Assembly: GCF_009707665.1 (NCBI RefSeq) | Contig: NZ_WLZW01000004.1 | Span: 1 to 64,000 of the forward strand | Origin: Planomicrobium sp. YIM 101495 | GTDB lineage: Bacteria > Bacillota > Bacilli > Bacillales_A > Planococcaceae | Reading direction: 5' to 3' | DNA length: 64,000 bases | Part shown: piece by piece, positions 1 through 8,855 of the stretch | Layout of the letters: each line of letters opens with the position of its first letter | How positions within the stretch are numbered: the stretch's first letter is position 1 | Made by a program: the position numbers and the translations under genes | Notes under the pieces: generated by a model | What the model saw: the letters and a program-made list of their open reading frames with translations, nothing else | Database searches by the model: none | What the model was told of the DNA's origin: nothing

Positions 1-71
1 ACGGAAGTTAAGCTCTTTTGCGCCGATGGTAGTTGGGGGTCTCCCCCTGTGAGAGTAGGACGTCGCTAGGC
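1..71 (+). rRNA. rrf: 5S rRNA, 3' part
   Basis: The first bases match the 3' two thirds of a Firmicutes 5S rRNA, including the conserved GGAAGTTAAGCTC stretch and the terminal GAGAGTAGGACG(T)CGC stem. The 5' part lies outside the window, so this is the end of an rrn operon read on the plus strand. A tRNA gene follows after about 20 bases, as is usual in Bacillales. Confidence 0.93.
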
Positions 72-92
72 TATTTTCTTTTTTTAAATCAT

Positions 93-165
93 GGTCCCGT
101 GGTGTAGCGGTTAACATGCCTGCCTGTCACGCAGGAGATCGCCGGTTCGATCCCGGTCGGGACCG
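93..165 (+). tRNA. tRNA-Asp (GTC)
   Basis: A full cloverleaf can be drawn. The acceptor stem GGTCCCG pairs with CGGGACC, the anticodon stem CCTGC/GCAGG encloses a seven-base loop with anticodon GTC, and the T loop reads GGTTCGATCC. The discriminator base is G. CCA is not encoded (the next bases are TCA), so it must be added after transcription. Confidence 0.95.
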
Positions 166-177
166 TCATAAGCAAAG

Positions 178-210
178 GGAACACAGCGGATTCCGCTGTG
201 TTCCTTTTTT
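178..210 (+). terminator. rrn/tRNA operon terminator
   Basis: A perfect 12-bp stem (GGAACACAGCGG with CCGCTGTGTTCC, three-base loop) is followed directly by seven T. It ends the 5S rRNA-tRNA-Asp transcript. Confidence 0.93.
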
Positions 211-474
211 ATGGTTCCACAAGAAATATTGGGTGCTCAAACAAGTTGTACGAAAAAAACACGCAACTTCTAACTTCTTTTATATTTGAATTGTCGAGAA
301 ACAAGTAAAGAAGAGGAGTTGTGTGCACGTGCATTTTATTATGAATATCCTTGTTCAAAAGATAGAGAGCAGTTTGAGGATCGGTCGTTCAAACGACCTG
401 GCGCGTCCATGATTGCTGCCTTCAAGAATGAGTGGTCCCCAGTTGTCCTGCACAGTATCAAATCCAAAGCCTTC

Positions 475-669
475 AATGAAGTGGCTGCTCGTCGGCTTCG
501 GCCATCGTCCACGGATTCAATCTGGTGGCGCTTCTGGAATTCTCTGAAGCTGTCCAGCTGCCGCGCTTCATTGTTCTTAACGAAAAACAGCGGCAAACTA
601 ACCGAGGAAGAGCGTTGGCAGTTGAAGCGGTATCTCGCGATGGACGAGCGACTGAAACATGCCTCTTAA
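475..669 (+). pseudogene. Decayed ISL3-family transposase fragment (tentative)
   Basis: The 657 bases between the tRNA terminator and tsaE hold no intact gene. One frame ends with a peptide containing KNSGKLTEEERWQLKR, which resembles the 'LKNPENLTEEQ' segment of ISL3-family transposases. Just upstream, in another frame, IVHGFNLV resembles the 'IVADRFHLV' catalytic stretch. The two signals are out of frame and most of the usual ~400-residue protein is missing, so I read this as a frameshifted, truncated remnant. No terminal inverted repeats were recognised. Support is family resemblance only, so confidence is limited. Confidence 0.4.
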
Positions 670-868
670 TTGAAGGAAGCGCACGATGCCAAAATACTGC
701 TGACACAAAAGTACAAAATATTGACATACACGTTGGCTAGGAGGGAACAGAACTTCACCTCTCGCCAACATTTGACGGGAAACATGAAAAACAAGGTGAA
801 AGACGAGCTCCTATTGTTTTGCTTTCATCTTTATTTTTCGCTAAACTGAATCGAAGAGGGTGACATAG

Positions 869-1321
869 ATGAAACATCAAATCGAAGTAGCTTCCCCTGA
901 GGAAACAGAACGATTGGCGATGCGCCTGTCCAGTTTGTTGCAGCCGGACGACTTGCTGACGTTGGAAGGGGATCTGGGCGCTGGCAAAACAGCTTTTACA
1001 AAAGGACTGGCGAAAGGTCTTGGCGTCAAGCGGACCGTCAATAGCCCAACATTCACGATCTTGAAACAATACGAGGGACGGCTTCCGTTGAATCACCTCG
1101 ACGTCTACCGGTTGGAAGGCAGCGAGGAAGACATCGGGTTCGACGAACTGTTTTCGAGCGGGGCGGTTTCGGTCGTCGAGTGGGCACAGTTCATCGAGGA
1201 CTATCTACCAAAGGAACGGCTCGCCATCACGATTAGGAAAACATCCGATACTGGCCGTATTTTCAAATTAACGCCTTCGGGTGAACGTTATGAAACTTTA
1301 TGCAAGGAGCTTGCCTTATGA
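869..1321 (+). CDS. tsaE: TsaE, tRNA t6A synthesis ATPase
   Basis: TsaE is the P-loop ATPase that works with TsaB and TsaD to place threonylcarbamoyl on A37 of ANN-decoding tRNAs in the cytoplasm. At 150 residues it has normal family length. The Walker A loop GDLGAGKT lies at about residues 34-41, and the downstream segment VNSPTFTILKQYEG is typical of the family. The ATG follows a GAGGGTG ribosome site. The stop overlaps the tsaB ATG (ATGA), so the two are translationally coupled. It is the first gene of the tsaE-tsaB-rimI-tsaD operon, the conserved Bacillales arrangement. Confidence 0.96.
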   Translation: MKHQIEVASPEETERLAMRLSSLLQPDDLLTLEGDLGAGKTAFTKGLAKGLGVKRTVNSPTFTILKQYEGRLPLNHLDVYRLEGSEEDIGFDELFSSGAVSVVEWAQFIEDYLPKERLAITIRKTSDTGRIFKLTPSGERYETLCKELAL

Positions 1322-2013
1322 TCTGGTTAGGAATCGATACATCGAGTTCGCCACTGACTGTGGGAATCGTGAAAGATGACCAATTATTGATAGAAGAAAC
1401 ACAGAATTTAAAGATCAACCATTCGCTCACTGCGATGCCGCTTGTTGAAGAATTGATGGAGAAGGCAGGCGTTACAGCGAAGCAGCTGACACATATTGCT
1501 GTTGGGGAAGGTCCGGGCTCTTACACAGGGGTACGTATCGGTTTGACGATCGCGAAGACGCTTGCATGGACGCTTGGCATTCCACTGCATCCGGTATCGA
1601 GCCTTAAACTATTGGCGGCGAACGAAGAAGGATTTGACGGAATCGTGTGTCCGGTCGTGGATGCACGGCGCGGTACGGCTTTCACGGCAGCTTATGAAGG
1701 CAAAGGGCTGACAGTCGTCTACGAAGATCACCATACGGAGATGCAGGGATTCTTACTGAAGCTGAAAGAGATGGAGCGAACTGTTCTGTTTACTGGCAGT
1801 GATGTCGAGGTTCACCGGCAAGTGATCGAGGAATTGCTTGGCGAGCATGCGCAGTTCAGTCATCCGCTCAACCGTCTGCCGCGTGCTGGGCAGTTGATTC
1901 ATTTGGCGATGCAAGGGGAGCCGATTGAAGCGCATGCAGCGACGCCGGAATACCGACGTATTACTGAAGCGGAAGCAAATTACGAGAAAAGCCAAGCAGG
2001 CGGTTCCGTATGA
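1318..2013 (+). CDS. tsaB: TsaB, t6A synthesis scaffold subunit
   Basis: TsaB is the inactive ASKHA-fold partner that dimerises with TsaD in the threonylcarbamoyl transferase complex. The N-terminus (MIWLGIDTSSSPLTVGIV) and the segment GEGPGSYTGVRIGLT at about residues 61-75 are family hallmarks. I place the start at the ATG overlapping the tsaE stop; an earlier TTG at 1300 lies inside tsaE and would add an atypical leader. The 3' end overlaps rimI by four bases. The 231-residue length is normal. Confidence 0.95.
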   Translation: MIWLGIDTSSSPLTVGIVKDDQLLIEETQNLKINHSLTAMPLVEELMEKAGVTAKQLTHIAVGEGPGSYTGVRIGLTIAKTLAWTLGIPLHPVSSLKLLAANEEGFDGIVCPVVDARRGTAFTAAYEGKGLTVVYEDHHTEMQGFLLKLKEMERTVLFTGSDVEVHRQVIEELLGEHAQFSHPLNRLPRAGQLIHLAMQGEPIEAHAATPEYRRITEAEANYEKSQAGGSV

Positions 2014-2465
2014 GTGACAGTGTGATTTTCCGGAAAATGACGGTTGCCGATGTAGCAGCTGTACATCGCATTGAAGAACTGTCTTTTACTTTGCCTTGGA
2101 CAAAGGATGCTTTTTACCACGAGATGGTGACGAATGAGCATGCGTACTACGTTGTCGCAGAGATGGAAGAGGGCATTGTCGGCTATTGTGGGATGTGGCT
2201 TGTCATCGACGAGAGTCATGTCACGAACGTGGCCATCTTGCCGGAACACCGTGGGAAAAAACTAGGGGAACGGCTCATGGTGGCGGCCATCGAAGCGGCA
2301 AAGCAGCAAGGCGCTGTGATGATGTCGCTGGAAGTGCGTGTCAGCAATGAAGTTGCCCAAAATTTATACCGAAAGCTCGGATTTAAAAATGGAGGCATCC
2401 GAAAAGGGTACTATACTGATGACCATGAAGATGCTTTAGTGATGTGGGTGAGATTTGATGAATGA
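2010..2465 (+). CDS. rimI: RimI, ribosomal protein S18 N-acetyltransferase
   Basis: This GNAT-fold acetyltransferase of 151 residues belongs to the RimI family, which acetylates the N-terminal alanine of S18 in the species studied. The acetyl-CoA-binding motif A is visible as [16 protein letters not shown], followed by [20 protein letters not shown] with the conserved Asn-x-x-A-x-x-L-Y. The gene overlaps tsaB (ATGA) and tsaD, so it is co-transcribed with the t6A genes. The physiological substrate in this organism is inferred from family and context. Confidence 0.93.
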   Translation: MSDSVIFRKMTVADVAAVHRIEELSFTLPWTKDAFYHEMVTNEHAYYVVAEMEEGIVGYCGMWLVIDESHVTNVAILPEHRGKKLGERLMVAAIEAAKQQGAVMMSLEVRVSNEVAQNLYRKLGFKNGGIRKGYYTDDHEDALVMWVRFDE

Positions 2466-3474
2466 TGTATATGTATTGGGAATCGAGACGAGCTGTGACG
2501 AGACAGCCGCTTCGGTCGTGAAAAATGGAACGGAGATCATCTCCAACGTCGTGGCGTCGCAGATCGAGAGCCATAAACGGTTCGGCGGCGTCGTGCCGGA
2601 GATCGCTTCACGTCATCACGTGGAGCAGATTACGTTCGTCATCGAGGAAGCACTCGAGACAAGCGGACTGGCACCGGATCAATTGAGTGCTGTCGCTGTG
2701 ACGGAAGGGCCCGGACTTGTCGGGGCACTGCTTGTCGGCGTGAATGCGGCGAAAGCTTTTGCCTTTGCCCATGGCTTGCCGCTTGTCGGCGTGCATCACA
2801 TCGCCGGCCACATTTATGCGAACCGTCTCGAGCAGGAGATGGAGTTTCCGCTTTTGGCACTTGTTATTTCAGGCGGTCATACAGAGCTGATCCTCATGAA
2901 AGCGCATGGGGACTTTGAATTGATCGGTGAAACGCGTGACGATGCAGCAGGAGAGGCATATGACAAAGTCGCACGGACATTGAATTTGCCGTACCCGGGT
3001 GGTCCGCATATCGACCGGCTGGCGCATGAGAGTGAACAGGCGATCGACTTTCCGCGTTCTTGGCTGGAAGAAGGAAGCTATGATTTCAGCTTTAGCGGCT
3101 TGAAGTCTTCAGTGCTGAACTTCATGCACAATGCAGCACAGCGCGGGGAATCCGTGGATCCGAAGCGTGTCGCTGCCGGTTTCCAGGCAAGTGTCGTGGA
3201 AGTGGTGACAGGGAAGACGCTGCGTGCTGCACGACAGTACGGCGTGAAGCAAGTGATCGCTGCAGGCGGTGTCGCAGCGAACAAAGGCTTGCGTACGTCA
3301 CTTGAAGCGACGTTCAAGAAGGAAGACATTCCGTTTTTCATTCCACCACTTCCGTTATGTACGGATAACGCGGCGATGATTGCGGCAGCCGGAACAGTGA
3401 TGTTTGAAAAGGGCTTGCACCATACGATGAAAATGAACGGACGCCCTGGAATGGAATTGACATCCTGGGGATAA
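2458..3474 (+). CDS. tsaD: TsaD, tRNA N6-threonylcarbamoyladenosine transferase
   Basis: TsaD is the catalytic subunit that transfers threonylcarbamoyl from TC-AMP to tRNA A37. The metal-binding histidines are in the HHIAGH segment near residue 110, and the nucleotide-binding glycine motifs ([18 protein letters not shown]) are intact. An in-frame TTG at 2455 is possible, but ATG 2458 fits family N-termini ([17 protein letters not shown]). It overlaps the end of rimI by eight bases. A strong hairpin follows at 3511. Known as gcp/ydiE in older Bacillus annotations. Confidence 0.97.
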   Translation: MNDVYVLGIETSCDETAASVVKNGTEIISNVVASQIESHKRFGGVVPEIASRHHVEQITFVIEEALETSGLAPDQLSAVAVTEGPGLVGALLVGVNAAKAFAFAHGLPLVGVHHIAGHIYANRLEQEMEFPLLALVISGGHTELILMKAHGDFELIGETRDDAAGEAYDKVARTLNLPYPGGPHIDRLAHESEQAIDFPRSWLEEGSYDFSFSGLKSSVLNFMHNAAQRGESVDPKRVAAGFQASVVEVVTGKTLRAARQYGVKQVIAAGGVAANKGLRTSLEATFKKEDIPFFIPPLPLCTDNAAMIAAAGTVMFEKGLHHTMKMNGRPGMELTSWG

Positions 3475-3510
3475 CTTAAATAAAAGGGTGTTTTGACTGC
3501 CCAAATCAAA

Positions 3511-3545
3511 AAGACTAGGAAGTGTCACTTTCCTAGTCTTTTTTC
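3511..3545 (+). terminator. Terminator of the tsa operon
   Basis: AAGACTAGGAA pairs with TTCCTAGTCTT around an eight-base loop and runs into TTTTTT. The A-rich left flank could let it act weakly on the other strand too. Confidence 0.88.
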
Positions 3546-3664
3546 GATGAAAAGTTAATAGAAAAAACGCAAAATAACGAGTGTTTATACATCTTTTTTT
3601 GACGAATGATTCAGTCTTTGTGAGAACGAATGGACGGAGTGCTGTCAATAGAGAACGTTTGTAC

Positions 3665-3836
3665 TTATGCACAAAATGTGCATAAGTTGTTGGTAAGTAG
3701 TACTTGAATCTATATATAGACGAAGTTTTCCACGCGATGATGTGGATAGAAAAATATAAAACTGTGGATAGTGTGCATAATGCTGTGCATAGTCCAGTTT
3801 TAGTGTGTTTATAATGGGGATAAGAATGTGGAAATA
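3665..3836. promoter_or_regulatory. Cluster of DnaA-box-like 9-mers between tsaD and ydiF
   Basis: This intergenic stretch holds repeated matches to the DnaA box TTWTNCACA. TTATGCACA at 3665-3673 and its complement TGTGCATAA at 3677-3685 form a perfect inverted pair three bases apart. Further copies are TGTGCATAA at 3772-3780, TGTGGATAG at 3741-3749 and 3763-3771 and TGTGCATAG at 3784-3792 (one mismatch each), with weaker TTTTCCACG at 3726 and TGTGGAAAT at 3828. No convincing gene covers this region. From memory, the equivalent gcp-ydiF gap of B. subtilis is one of its DnaA-box clusters outside oriC. Confidence 0.8.
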
Positions 3837-3941
3837 AAAATGATCAAAAAACCTCTTGACCAATATATAGTAAAGGAAAAAAACTATAAGAAATTTGCGT
3901 TCTCAAGTCAAATGTTTTGGGAATCTCTTTTTTTAGAAATG

Positions 3942-3991
3942 AAAAAAGACCGTTCTATATGCGTGAAAAGAATTCACACACGGAACGGTCT
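3942..3991 (-). terminator. Terminator of the ABC-F gene
   Basis: On the minus strand, AGACCGTTC pairs with GAACGGTCT (extended by GTGTG/CGCGT-type pairing) and is followed by a run of U (AAAAAA at 3942-3947 on the plus strand). It lies just past the ABC-F stop. Confidence 0.88.
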
Positions 3992-4003
3992 GATTGAAAA
4001 GAA

Positions 4004-5935
4004 TCAACCTTCTAGTTTTTCCTGCAAGTCGAGCCACTCAGCCATTTCGGATTCGTGACGGGCTTTCAGTTCTTCGAGCTTTTCCTGGAGTGGCAGTACT
4101 TGTTCATGGTCTTTGAAAACTTCCGGATCACAAAGCTGTTCTTCGATCGCTGCTATTTCTTTGTCCAGCCCTTCCATCACGGATTCGGCAGCTTCTGCTT
4201 GTCGGCTCCATTGCCGATGCAGCTTTTTCGCTTCTTTGTCGATCTGTGTGGAGGACGGGGGGGTTGCTGCTTGTGCTCCGACAGCGATGCTTGCTTCTTC
4301 AAGTGCTTTCAGTTCCGCAGCTTCCAGCTTTTTCTCAACATAATAGTCGTAGTTCCCGAGAAACTCGCTTGTTCCGTCTGTGCGTAATTCCACGACCTTC
4401 GTCGCGAGGCGGTTCATGAAGTACCGGTCATGGGAAACGAATAGGATCGTCCCGGGATAATCGATTAAAGCGTTCTCGAGCACTTCCTTACTGTCGAGGT
4501 CCAAGTGATTCGTCGGCTCATCGAGAATGAGGACGTTCGCTTTTTGCATCATCAGCTTCGCGAGCGCGACCCGCGCCTTCTCTCCGCCTGACAAGGAAGA
4601 AACCGGCTTCAGTACGTCGTCACCGCTGAACAGGAAGCGTCCGAGGATGCCGCGTATGTCCTTTTCATTCATCAACGGGTATTCATCCCATAATTCATTC
4701 AGGACGGGCTTATTGCCGCTTAGATTGGCTTGTTCCTGATCATAATAGCCGAACTGGATGCCGGTGCCGTAATGGATGTCTCCGGCAAGCGCTGGCATTT
4801 TCTTCAGCAACGTTTTCAGGAGCGTCGATTTCCCGACGCCGTTCGGTCCGACGAGTGCCAGACTTTCCTGGCGGTAGAGCTGGATGTTGATATTACGGGA
4901 TACCATCTCTTTGTCGTATCCGATGGCAAGATCTTGGATATTCAAGACGTCGTTGCCGCTTTGCTTGTCGATGGAAAAGCCGAAGCGTGCTGATTTCTCG
5001 TCGCCTGCCGGTGCATCCATCCAGTTGGTCTTCTCGAGCACTTTGCGCCGGCTCTGAGCCATTTTCGTCGTCGATGCACGTGCCAAGTTGCGCTGCACGT
5101 AATCTTCAAGTTTGGCTTTCTCGCTTTGTTGGCGCTCGAACTGCTTCTTGTCCAGCTCATATTGCTTCGCCTTTTCCGCAAGGTAGCGGCTGTAGTTGCC
5201 CGTGTACTTCTTCGTGCGGTGACGTGAAACTTCGTAAACCGTCCCGACGAGCTGATCGAGGAAAAAGCGGTCATGCGAGACGATCAACAGTGCGCCTGCA
5301 TAGTTCTTCAAGTAATTCTCGAGCCAGCTGAGTGTTTCGATGTCCAAGTGGTTGGTCGGCTCATCGAGGATCAGAAGTGCAGGTTTGCTGAGGAGCAGCT
5401 TCGCAAGCATCAGGCGTGTCTTTTGTCCGCCGGAAAGAGAGACGACTTTGCGCTCGTAATCTTCCGGGTAGAACTTCATGCCGTGGAGCACCGTTCGCGT
5501 CTCCGATTCGAATTGATAGCCGCCAGCGTCCTTGAAAGCATGCTGAAGCTGGTCGTATTCGTCCATCACTTTCGCATATTCTTCCGCATGGTCATAAACG
5601 GCAGGATCGGCCATTCTGCCTTCAAGCTTCCGGAGCTCCGCTTCCTGGTCGCGGAAGTGGGCGAAGATGGTCATCATTTCGTCCCAGATGGTCATGTCGC
5701 TCTCGAAGTCCGCTTGCTGTTCCATATAACCGATCGTCAAATCCTTCGGCATGATGATATCGCCATTATCGTAGGACAGTTCGCCGGTAATAATTTTTAG
5801 TAAAGTTGATTTCCCTGCACCGTTCCGGCCGACTAACGCGACGCGGTCCCGGTGTTTCAATTCCAGCTTCGCACCGGAGAGGATTTCCTCCGCACCGAAA
5901 GACTTGGATACATTATTCACTTGCAATACAATCAT
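4004..5935 (-). CDS. ydiF: ABC-F family ATPase, YdiF type
   Basis: A soluble protein with two ABC ATPase domains and no membrane segments, as in ribosome-associated ABC-F translation factors. The first Walker A (GRNGAGKST) and signature (LSGGQKTR) and the second set (GPNGVGKST, LSGGEKAR) are complete, each with LDEPTNHLD Walker B. A charged linker of about 80 residues lies between them and a coiled-coil C-terminal extension ends the protein. I start at ATG 5935, since AGAGGTG is well spaced from it; GTG 5944 would put the start inside that ribosome site. It lies between tsaD and rex as in Bacillus. Whether it gives antibiotic resistance cannot be told. Confidence 0.93.
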   Translation of the reverse strand: MIVLQVNNVSKSFGAEEILSGAKLELKHRDRVALVGRNGAGKSTLLKIITGELSYDNGDIIMPKDLTIGYMEQQADFESDMTIWDEMMTIFAHFRDQEAELRKLEGRMADPAVYDHAEEYAKVMDEYDQLQHAFKDAGGYQFESETRTVLHGMKFYPEDYERKVVSLSGGQKTRLMLAKLLLSKPALLILDEPTNHLDIETLSWLENYLKNYAGALLIVSHDRFFLDQLVGTVYEVSRHRTKKYTGNYSRYLAEKAKQYELDKKQFERQQSEKAKLEDYVQRNLARASTTKMAQSRRKVLEKTNWMDAPAGDEKSARFGFSIDKQSGNDVLNIQDLAIGYDKEMVSRNINIQLYRQESLALVGPNGVGKSTLLKTLLKKMPALAGDIHYGTGIQFGYYDQEQANLSGNKPVLNELWDEYPLMNEKDIRGILGRFLFSGDDVLKPVSSLSGGEKARVALAKLMMQKANVLILDEPTNHLDLDSKEVLENALIDYPGTILFVSHDRYFMNRLATKVVELRTDGTSEFLGNYDYYVEKKLEAAELKALEEASIAVGAQAATPPSSTQIDKEAKKLHRQWSRQAEAAESVMEGLDKEIAAIEEQLCDPEVFKDHEQVLPLQEKLEELKARHESEMAEWLDLQEKLEG

Positions 5936-6062
5936 TTCAGTCACCTCTATTCTTCCTTAGTTTAGCCCATGGCCGTGCGCTTCGCAACGACGTGCAACTT
6001 TACATCCAGCAAGGGCTCATGTAAGATAAAATCGGTTCATCTAGAGTGTAGGAGGAATACGG

Positions 6063-6692
6063 ATGTCAGCAGAACAAGCGAAAATTCCACAGGCTACGAC
6101 AAAACGCCTGCCGCTATATTACCGATTTCTTCAGAACTTCTCGAATGCCGGCCAAACAAGGATTTCCTCCCAGGAGTTGAGCGAAGCGATGAAGATCGAT
6201 TCAGCGACCATCCGCCGGGACTTTTCTTATTTGGGTGCCTTCGGGAAAAAAGGATACGGCTACGATGTACAGAGCCTTCTCGAGTTTTTCCGCAAGACGC
6301 TCGATCAGGAAGAAGCAACGAACGTAGCGCTTATCGGTGTCGGTAATTTAGGGAGCGCCTTTTTGAAATATAATTTCCAGCGTAACCACAATACGAAGAT
6401 CGTCCTGGCATTTGATTCGAACAGCCCGGAAACAGGCGAGCATATCAGTGGCATCGATACGTATCACCCAGATCTGATCGAAGAGATGATCACAAAATAC
6501 GATGTCGAAGTCGTCATCTTGACGGTGCCTGCACGGTCAGCACAAGAAGTGACAGACCGCCTGGCTACGACTTCGATCAAAGGGATTCTGAACTTCACGC
6601 CAGTCCGGATCGCAGTGCCGGATCACATCCGCGTCCAGACGATTGACCTATCTGTAGAGTTGCAGACATTGATCTACCAGATCAAGCAATAG
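6063..6692 (+). CDS. rex: Redox-sensing repressor Rex
   Basis: Rex senses the NADH/NAD+ ratio and represses fermentation and respiration genes when NADH is low. The winged-helix domain (about residues 1-80, with [37 protein letters not shown] split by typical family spacing) is followed by a Rossmann domain with GVGNLGSAF at about residues 92-100. The 209-residue length is usual. The ATG follows TAGGAGGAATACGG. It is divergent from the ABC-F gene and followed by tatA-tatC as in Bacillus. No clear Rex operator was seen in the intergenic space. Confidence 0.96.
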   Translation: MSAEQAKIPQATTKRLPLYYRFLQNFSNAGQTRISSQELSEAMKIDSATIRRDFSYLGAFGKKGYGYDVQSLLEFFRKTLDQEEATNVALIGVGNLGSAFLKYNFQRNHNTKIVLAFDSNSPETGEHISGIDTYHPDLIEEMITKYDVEVVILTVPARSAQEVTDRLATTSIKGILNFTPVRIAVPDHIRVQTIDLSVELQTLIYQIKQ

Positions 6693-6783
6693 ACGTAAAA
6701 AGTTCATATTTTCCGGCCGTTTCCGATTAGCCAAACGCCTATTTTTGATGTACACTGAATACATATTACAGGAGGTGTCTATA

Positions 6784-6972
6784 ATGGCTCCAGGTCCAAT
6801 GAGTTTAATCATTATCGGGATTGTCGCTTTGATTATTTTTGGCCCGAAGAAATTGCCTGAATTCGGTAAAGCATTCGGTTCTTCTCTCCGTGAGTTCAAA
6901 TCTGCTACAAAAGGTTTAGTGGATGATGACGACGATAAAGATAAGGAAGTTAAGAAAGACGAGCAAAAGTAA
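6784..6972 (+). CDS. tatA: TatA, twin-arginine translocase pore subunit
   Basis: TatA oligomers form the passage for folded proteins with twin-arginine signals. The 62-residue product has one N-terminal membrane segment ([13 protein letters not shown]), the hallmark FGPKKLPE hinge, an amphipathic helix and an acidic, lysine-rich tail. The start is the ATG after AGGAGGTGTCTATA; an upstream in-frame ATG at 6745 lacks a ribosome site. It is most likely a TatAy-type minimal system with tatC, 21 bases downstream. Confidence 0.95.
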   Translation: MAPGPMSLIIIGIVALIIFGPKKLPEFGKAFGSSLREFKSATKGLVDDDDDKDKEVKKDEQK

Positions 6973-6993
6973 TTGTGATAGGATGTCTATTCT

Positions 6994-7764
6994 ATGAACA
7001 AAAATGAAATGACCGTTGTCGAACATATAAATGAATTGAGAAAACGGCTGATCATTATCGCCGTTTTCTTTCTGTTAGCGCTCATTGCGAGCTTTTTCTT
7101 GACCGAACCGCTGATCCAGTATTTGCAGTACAGCAGTGAAGCGGAGCGGCTGACGCTGAACGCCTTCAAGATTACAGATCCGATCATGATTTTCATCCAA
7201 GTCATGATGATTTTGGCGCTCTTCATCATTTCGCCAGTCATCATGTACCAAGTATGGGCATTCATCAGTCCGGGTCTGCATGAGAAGGAGCGGCGTATGA
7301 CACTCGGATACATCCCCTTTACAATGATCCTGTTTGCAGGAGGCGTGGCGTTCTCGTACTTCGTCCTGTTTCCTTATGTCATCGGCTTCATGCTGAACAT
7401 TTCCGAAACGCTGCAGATTCAGGAGACGATCGGGATCAATGAATATTTCTCGTTCCTGTTCCAGATCACACTGCCATTCGGCTTTGTGTTCGAACTACCG
7501 GTCTTGATGCTATTCTTGACGCGTCTCGGCATCATTACGCCGATGCTTATGTCGAAGTACCGGAAGTATGCATACTTCATCCTCATTGTCCTTGCAGCAT
7601 TCATCACACCGCCAGACCTTGTGTCACATGTACTTGTGACGGGCCCATTGTTATTGCTGTATGAGCTGAGTATCCTGATTGCGCGTGTCGGCTACCGAAA
7701 GTATTTGAAAGCCGAACAGCATCGCATCATTCTTGAACAAGAAGAAAGCCTTCCGCCGAATTGA
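6994..7764 (+). CDS. tatC: TatC, twin-arginine translocase receptor
   Basis: TatC recognises the twin-arginine signal peptide. The 256-residue protein has six predicted membrane helices, the N-terminal VVEHINELRKRL segment just before helix 1 and the conserved FISPGLHEKERR loop with the signal-binding glutamate. It forms a two-gene tatA-tatC operon, and the terminator hairpin overlaps its last codons. The C-terminus is charged, as usual. Confidence 0.96.
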   Translation: MNKNEMTVVEHINELRKRLIIIAVFFLLALIASFFLTEPLIQYLQYSSEAERLTLNAFKITDPIMIFIQVMMILALFIISPVIMYQVWAFISPGLHEKERRMTLGYIPFTMILFAGGVAFSYFVLFPYVIGFMLNISETLQIQETIGINEYFSFLFQITLPFGFVFELPVLMLFLTRLGIITPMLMSKYRKYAYFILIVLAAFITPPDLVSHVLVTGPLLLLYELSILIARVGYRKYLKAEQHRIILEQEESLPPN

Positions 7765-7784
7765 TCGGTGGAAGGCTTTCTTTC
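7744..7784 (+). terminator. Terminator of tatA-tatC
   Basis: GAAAGCCTTCC inside the end of tatC pairs with GGAAGGCTTTC at 7770-7780 and is followed by TTTC. The stem overlaps the coding sequence. Confidence 0.8.
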
Positions 7785-7790
7785 GTGTTA

Positions 7791-7904
7791 CAGACTCCAG
7801 CGCCCAGATTCTCGGGTCATAAGCCATTCCGGCTCCACGGCAAGGAGCGCCGCTCTGCCGAACCGTCTTATGCCTGTCGAATCTAAACGGGCGCTTCCGC
7901 TTTT
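7791..7904. repeat. Dispersed palindromic intergenic repeat
   Basis: A 114-base element with imperfectly self-complementary ends: AGCGCCC at 7799 pairs with GGGCGCT at 7889, GATTC with GAATC, and CATAAG with CTTATG. The form 'CTCCAGCGCCCAG ... GGGCGCTTCCGCTTTT' is, to my recollection, a high-copy intergenic repeat in many Bacillales genomes. It sits between the convergent tatC and CPBP genes and carries no ORF of its own. Confidence 0.7.
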
Positions 7905-7906
7905 CG

Positions 7907-8662
7907 TTATTGCATATTCTCAAGTTGTTTCAGGAAGTTCTCGATCTTGTCCATATTGAGGTTGATGACCATGACGTATCCGTTTAGTAAGATATGCGCG
8001 ATGATTGGCGTAATGATCCGCTTCGTGTGTTGATACAAGAACGCCAGGATCAGACCGGTCGCGAAGTACAACAGCAAGTGCGTGAAGTCGACGTGTACGA
8101 GCGCGAAGACGAGTGCGGAGACCGCTGTCGCGAAGAAGAAGTTCGTCGTCTGGTTCAATGAGCCGAAGATGACACGACGGAATACGAGCTCTTCAAGGAT
8201 CGGACCGAATAGGACGACTGCCACAATCGCGACTGGTGCGACTTTCGCGATGGTTACAAGAGAAGATGTGTTCTCAGATCCAGGCTCGATGCCGATTGCC
8301 ATTTCGATCATTGCAGCGAGCGTCTGGCCGAGCAGGAGCATGAAAAACCCGAGCACGCCCCACAGGACCGCGATGGCGTAATTGGCCGGCTTGCCTTTCC
8401 AGATGTTGAAGAAGTTCTTATCGCGCAAGATGAAGAACAGCGCGACCATACAGCCGATCCCCATCGACCAGAAAATGAGCCAGCCAGATGTCGCAGCTTC
8501 GGCCAGATCGAAGTCCATTCCTTGCCCTTGGAAGTAGTTGAAGACAGGCAGGACGAACAGTACCGGCAACAGCTGGACGGCGACGAAGACCAGCAGGATG
8601 TATAAAGGGGTTCGTTTAAACTTCCGCGTACTCTTTTTCCGCGGTTTACCGGTTGATTTCAT
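7907..8662 (-). CDS. ydiL: CPBP family intramembrane metalloprotease (YdiL type)
   Basis: This is a multi-pass membrane protein with the CPBP/Abi (Rce1-like) motifs: EELVFRRVIFG with the catalytic glutamate pair and arginine, then FALVHVDFTH with the metal-binding histidine, and a final ITPIIAHILLN segment with the third-motif histidine. About seven hydrophobic stretches are visible. I start at ATG 8662, preceded by AAAGGAATT, giving 251 residues with a lysine/arginine-rich N-terminus; an earlier start at 8725 has no ribosome site. A ydiL gene beside groESL is the Bacillus order. The substrate is unknown. Confidence 0.88.
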   Translation of the reverse strand: MKSTGKPRKKSTRKFKRTPLYILLVFVAVQLLPVLFVLPVFNYFQGQGMDFDLAEAATSGWLIFWSMGIGCMVALFFILRDKNFFNIWKGKPANYAIAVLWGVLGFFMLLLGQTLAAMIEMAIGIEPGSENTSSLVTIAKVAPVAIVAVVLFGPILEELVFRRVIFGSLNQTTNFFFATAVSALVFALVHVDFTHLLLYFATGLILAFLYQHTKRIITPIIAHILLNGYVMVINLNMDKIENFLKQLENMQ

Positions 8663-8752
8663 ATATGCAATTCCTTTCGTGAAACAGCGTAATTTAATTG
8701 TATGGCTTCGAAAAGATTTGCGCAAAGAATTCGAAACATTGGAGGTTTACGC

Positions 8753-8781
8753 TTGCAAAATGAGCAGTGGTTTATTAAACT
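8753..8781 (+). promoter_or_regulatory. Sigma-A promoter of groES-groEL
   Basis: TTGCAA at 8753-8758 and TAAACT at 8776-8781 are separated by 17 bases. The CIRCE operator starts 11 bases after the -10 box, covering the expected transcript start. Confidence 0.8.
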
Positions 8782-8791
8782 AGGAAGTGGG

Positions 8792-8818
8792 TTAGCACTC
8801 GGAGGTCGAGAGTGCTAA
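8792..8818 (+). promoter_or_regulatory. CIRCE operator (HrcA binding site)
   Basis: The perfect 9-bp inverted repeat TTAGCACTC and GAGTGCTAA with a 9-base spacer is the exact CIRCE consensus. HrcA bound here represses groESL until heat stress titrates GroEL away from HrcA. Confidence 0.98.
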
Positions 8819-8855
8819 TATACAAACAGCAAACCATTTGAGGAGGGTGTTTCAA

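Noticed and set aside
3828..4058. Plus-strand ORF of 76 residues after the DnaA boxes
   Set aside because: It runs through the minus-strand terminator hairpin and into the ABC-F gene, and has no ribosome site; the peptide shows no domain character.
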